Assembly (NCBI GenBank): GCA_947561395.2
Contig: OX387190.1
Coordinates: forward strand, 31,118,858 to 31,182,857
Reading direction: 5' to 3'
From: Buxus sempervirens
Lineage: Eukaryota; Streptophyta; Magnoliopsida; Buxales; Buxaceae
Length of the DNA: 64,000 nucleotides
A program made the position numbers and the translations under genes. Under the pieces are notes generated by a model. That model did not search any database. It was given only the letters and a program-made list of their open reading frames with translations, and was not told where the DNA came from. This document shows positions 60,954-64,000 of this stretch, piece after piece. How positions within the stretch are numbered: the first letter of the stretch is position 1; every line of letters starts with the position of its first letter.

Positions 60954-62016
60954 CTGCATAAAGGTTTGAAACATATATATTAGCTTGTCATTTTTTTAAG
61001 GTTTTCAATTAAAACGCAAGACTAATGATACAGTTTAAGTGACACATATCAATAATATATTATTGACTAGAATGCAAAACAAAAACCACATGGTTAAGGA
61101 GTGGTGGAACATGGTAGTAGTTTCAAATATCAGGGGATTGGCCATTCTTATGGTTCTACTAAATTTACACTGCATTTAAGCACCCACTACAAGACATGCT
61201 AAAATATCCATTTTCAACTGCTCAGGATATTGTGCATTCCAATCTTCAAATAAAACCAACGACATAAACCAAAACAGAAAAGAAGATATCCTAGAAATAA
61301 AAATGCAATTTTGGGTAATATTACAAGCATAAAATACTTCCAGAGAATGATATACAATCTTGTATTATTTACTCATTAGGAAAAACCTTACACATCCTTT
61401 GTATAGAAAATTGGATCAATTTTGAGCCTAGTAGGCTTCATATTATCAGCTACTCAAATCAGAAAGATGAAGCGACTACTGGGGCAGGATAAAAATTCCA
61501 TTAGAAGTAGATAAGGTCAAAATGAATATTATTTGATGATTGGAAGTACAAACACTAATATAGGTCAAGGATCCAAATAGAATGAAATCAAATTTTTGGG
61601 CACCCAATTTAAAATAAACCTGGGTTAAGCAACAATGATGAATTGATGAAATATCATCAGTTATTCTATACCTATTTTCATAAATGGTGTCATCCTTTTA
61701 ACCATGATTTGAAATGTTGATGATATGTCACCATTTTTTGTGTAGGCCAAACTGAAATGTGGGATTAGACTTGTGCAGATTGTCCTTTGATATTGTAGAA
61801 ATTTACCCTGATTTGAGAGGAAAAGGAGGAAATCTTCTCCAAACAATAGAACTTAACATTTAAAATATCGTTATGCTTCAATAAGTGAAATATAGTTAAG
61901 CTTTAACAACTGAAATATGCAAAAATAAATAAATAAATAAGAATATGATGACAATCATTTTATGGCTATTACATTCAACCATTTATGTTTAAGAAAATTT
62001 GTAATTTTATACTGGC

Positions 62017-62301
62017 AGTTGATAGTTGAGGCCTGCATGCAAACTCCCCTTATTTAATGTATCTTTTATAAATATTTATTAGTATTAGATTCATTTGGAC
62101 TTAGTTATGAAAATATAACATATTTTATTTTGATGGTAGATAATTGAGGCATGTACGCGAACTTCCCTTATTTAAGACATTATTTAAGACATGTATAAAA
62201 TTTATTATCATATTCTTACTTATTTTGATGTATAGTTTCACTTTTTAAGATATGTATAAATATTTATTATCATATTCTTAATTTGATGTATAGTTTCACT
62301 T
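62017..62301. repeat. Short direct repeats
   Basis: Two pairs: a ~42-bp unit at 62017-62058 and 62133-62174 (both with GAGGC-TG and CTTATTTAA), and a ~50-bp unit at 62194-62245 and 62252-62301 (both with TTTATTATCATATTCTTA and TTTGATGTATAGTTTCACTT). Confidence 0.8.
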
Positions 62302-62683
62302 ACTGAAGCAAAAAAAAAAAAAATACTTCAAATGTCAAATTTCCCCGTGTCAAGAGGTTTTCCTGGAGTTTATCTCAAGCTGAGGGAGATTTCCAACCCA
62401 TGGTTGGCAAAAATGACATTTAAAACTTTGCTTTTAATATCTATAAAGAATATATCAAAATTATTAGCATAAATTTATTTCTGTTCACTGCTTTAGATTC
62501 AGGGAGAAAAGAAAAGAAAATGCGGAAATATTCTTTTCTCCTGTTTGATTGGAATCTTGGAACAAAGGAAACTAATTTGAAGAGAAAATTTGTTAGAAAA
62601 ATTCTCTTCCTTTCTCTTTGGAGGTAAAATTTTTATTTCATAAAAAGGTAGAATTTGAAAGAAAAGAAAAGAAAGTCCACTAT

Positions 62684-62830
62684 CACCCACCACTACTAAC
62701 ACTACCCACCCACTTCACCACCATCATCCATCACTCACCATCACCAACCCACCACTGCTGCCGCCGCCACCACCCCAACCCTACTATCACCCACCACCCT
62801 CCCTCTCAGACACCACCACACCCCCACCCA
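62684..62830. repeat. CCA-rich low-complexity tract
   Basis: Irregular CCACC/CATCACC repeats on the plus strand; the open frame across it (poly-His/Pro) is a by-product of composition. Confidence 0.85.
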
Positions 62831-64000
62831 CCATATTATTAAAATATATATTTCTTCTCTTCATATTTCTTATATCATCCAAACACTAGAAAAGAAAAGA
62901 AAATCACTAATTTCATTTCTTTTTAGGTTTTTTTTTAATTTTTTTTTTCGTCTTTCAAAATAGCCCAGTGAATGGAAAGCCCAAGTCCAGAAGGAATAAA
63001 TTTTCAATGGAAATCCAGTGAATGAAATTAGATTTCCTTCATTATATACTTCATATTGCGATTATTTGCCTATAAAGGCTCCTAGAGCTATCAATATTCT
63101 CTCCAAGCTACCCAATTTGCCGCTTATGCTTTCTAATAAATCATGCTTCAGGTGATAAACCGATGCCCTATTAATTAGCCTACCTTCTTTTCCTCGTAAC
63201 TGCTAAAATGGTTCATAGCATGCATCCTGAATAATAAAATCTCATATAGCATATTGTCATACATATAAAGTTCCATGACCTTACAAGATAAACTATATAG
63301 AGGTTATGATCATAAGCAAGACCAGGAGACCGATAAAGGTGTCAATTGCAAGTTCTCATGCATGTTATATTCTTTCAATGCTAGCATTGAAGGATCAACT
63401 TGCTCAAACCTCTAAGGTGAAAACTTTTGCCTTCTATTTTTGAAGAGAAATTAAAATTTATTACAAAGGTTAAATAAAAGCGAAGTTCAACAGATCGAAG
63501 CAAAGCCTCTACAAAACTGATTGGTTTTCAAAAATCAAAATAAATGGTTTAATGTTAATTGTAGCAAAAGCTTAAACCATTGACAACTTCGGATTCTGTG
63601 AAGGAAGTAACCTCAAAGGAACTGATGTTCATAATTTGGAGTTTTATTAAAAAATTATTCAAATCTAGTAGAAGTTGCGCTTTGCTGAATTTATTTACTC
63701 CTGGAGCCCGCTATTCATGAAGATGTAGCTTCCTGAATGCAAGAATGAATAACCCTTTACTTCAGTTTCTTCCATTAGTCATCCCAATAGAGCCTTCACG
63801 TGTAGTTTCAGTAAAAGCCTTGGTGTTGGTAACATGCAAAAAGAAAGGTTACCAATGGTCCAGTTTGCTACCATCACCCCTTGATCATCCACAGTAGTAA
63901 GCCTCAAATTCTTGAGAACCTATAGGAATTGCAGGTATAATCAGGATTCGAAACAAAGTTCTGCACTGGGATTTTAGGTTTTTTAGGGGTTTCCATGAAA

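Larger units (their letters stand above)
60954..64000 (-). other. Probable large intron of the TMEM135-like gene
   Basis: Searched by eye for the family's preceding exon (the part before HGNQSC) and not found. The region is AT-rich, with diverged direct repeats at 62017-62301 and a CCA-rich low-complexity tract at 62684-62830. No other coding exon recognised. Confidence 0.45.

Noticed and set aside
62618-62842. 74-aa frame rich in His, Pro and Thr
   Set aside because: Created by a CCA-rich low-complexity tract.
1-64000. CRISPR arrays, bacterial-type operons, tRNA or rRNA genes
   Set aside because: None seen. The periodic repeats present are microsatellites, tandem duplications or transposon subterminal arrays in a plant nuclear context.

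Overview
This is a stretch of nuclear DNA from a flowering plant, most likely a dicot. Every coding gene I could resolve is a plant family with plant-type GT-AG introns, intergenic DNA is AT-rich, and the spaces between and inside genes are full of plant transposon types (hAT with 8-bp target duplications, Helitrons, LINEs with RNase H, a tRNA-derived SINE, solo LTRs). I cannot name the species.

Layout. 1-1.5 kb: last four exons of a TOM1/TOM3/THH1-type membrane protein (+; 5' part lies outside the window). 3.2-7.3 kb: complete seven-exon oligopeptide transporter of the OPT1/OPT5 type (-), convergent with the first gene. 7.6-13.7 kb: a hAT relic, a hairpin interrupted by an LTR-like piece, and a 3.9-kb non-autonomous Helitron. 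15.4-21.0 kb: complete CRY1-type cryptochrome (-), 687 aa, four exons. 22.5-29.1 kb: a transposon nest with several hAT elements marked by target duplications; one sits inside another that sits inside an LTR-like relic, and one has captured an ankyrin-repeat gene fragment. 31.4-32.6 kb: complete R2R3-MYB of subgroup 24 type (MYB53/92/93) (-). 32.7-44.3 kb: gene-poor, with two SINE copies, hAT elements and one weak two-exon coding candidate. 44.3-56.2 kb: complete six-exon ubiquitin-specific protease of the UBP3/UBP4 type (+), with two introns over 4 kb that hold a solo LTR, LINE pieces and a hAT element. 57.2-61.0 kb: the last four exons of a conserved plant TMEM135-like membrane protein (-), whose 5' exons appear to lie beyond the right edge.

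The genes do not form a functional cluster: blue-light sensing, peptide transport, suberin/root-type transcription control, deubiquitination and membrane proteins are neighbours by chance, as is normal in plants. Exon borders were worked out by hand from splice signals, reading phase and known family sequence; the four complete genes all close in frame (750, 687, 339 and 369 codons before the stop). I found no CRISPR, operon, tRNA or rRNA gene, and no clear new enzymatic system. The most unusual content is in the mobile DNA: the gene-capturing hAT, the nested insertions, a hAT element carrying two snRNA-type promoter motifs in mirror arrangement, and a Helitron with scraps of possible host exons.
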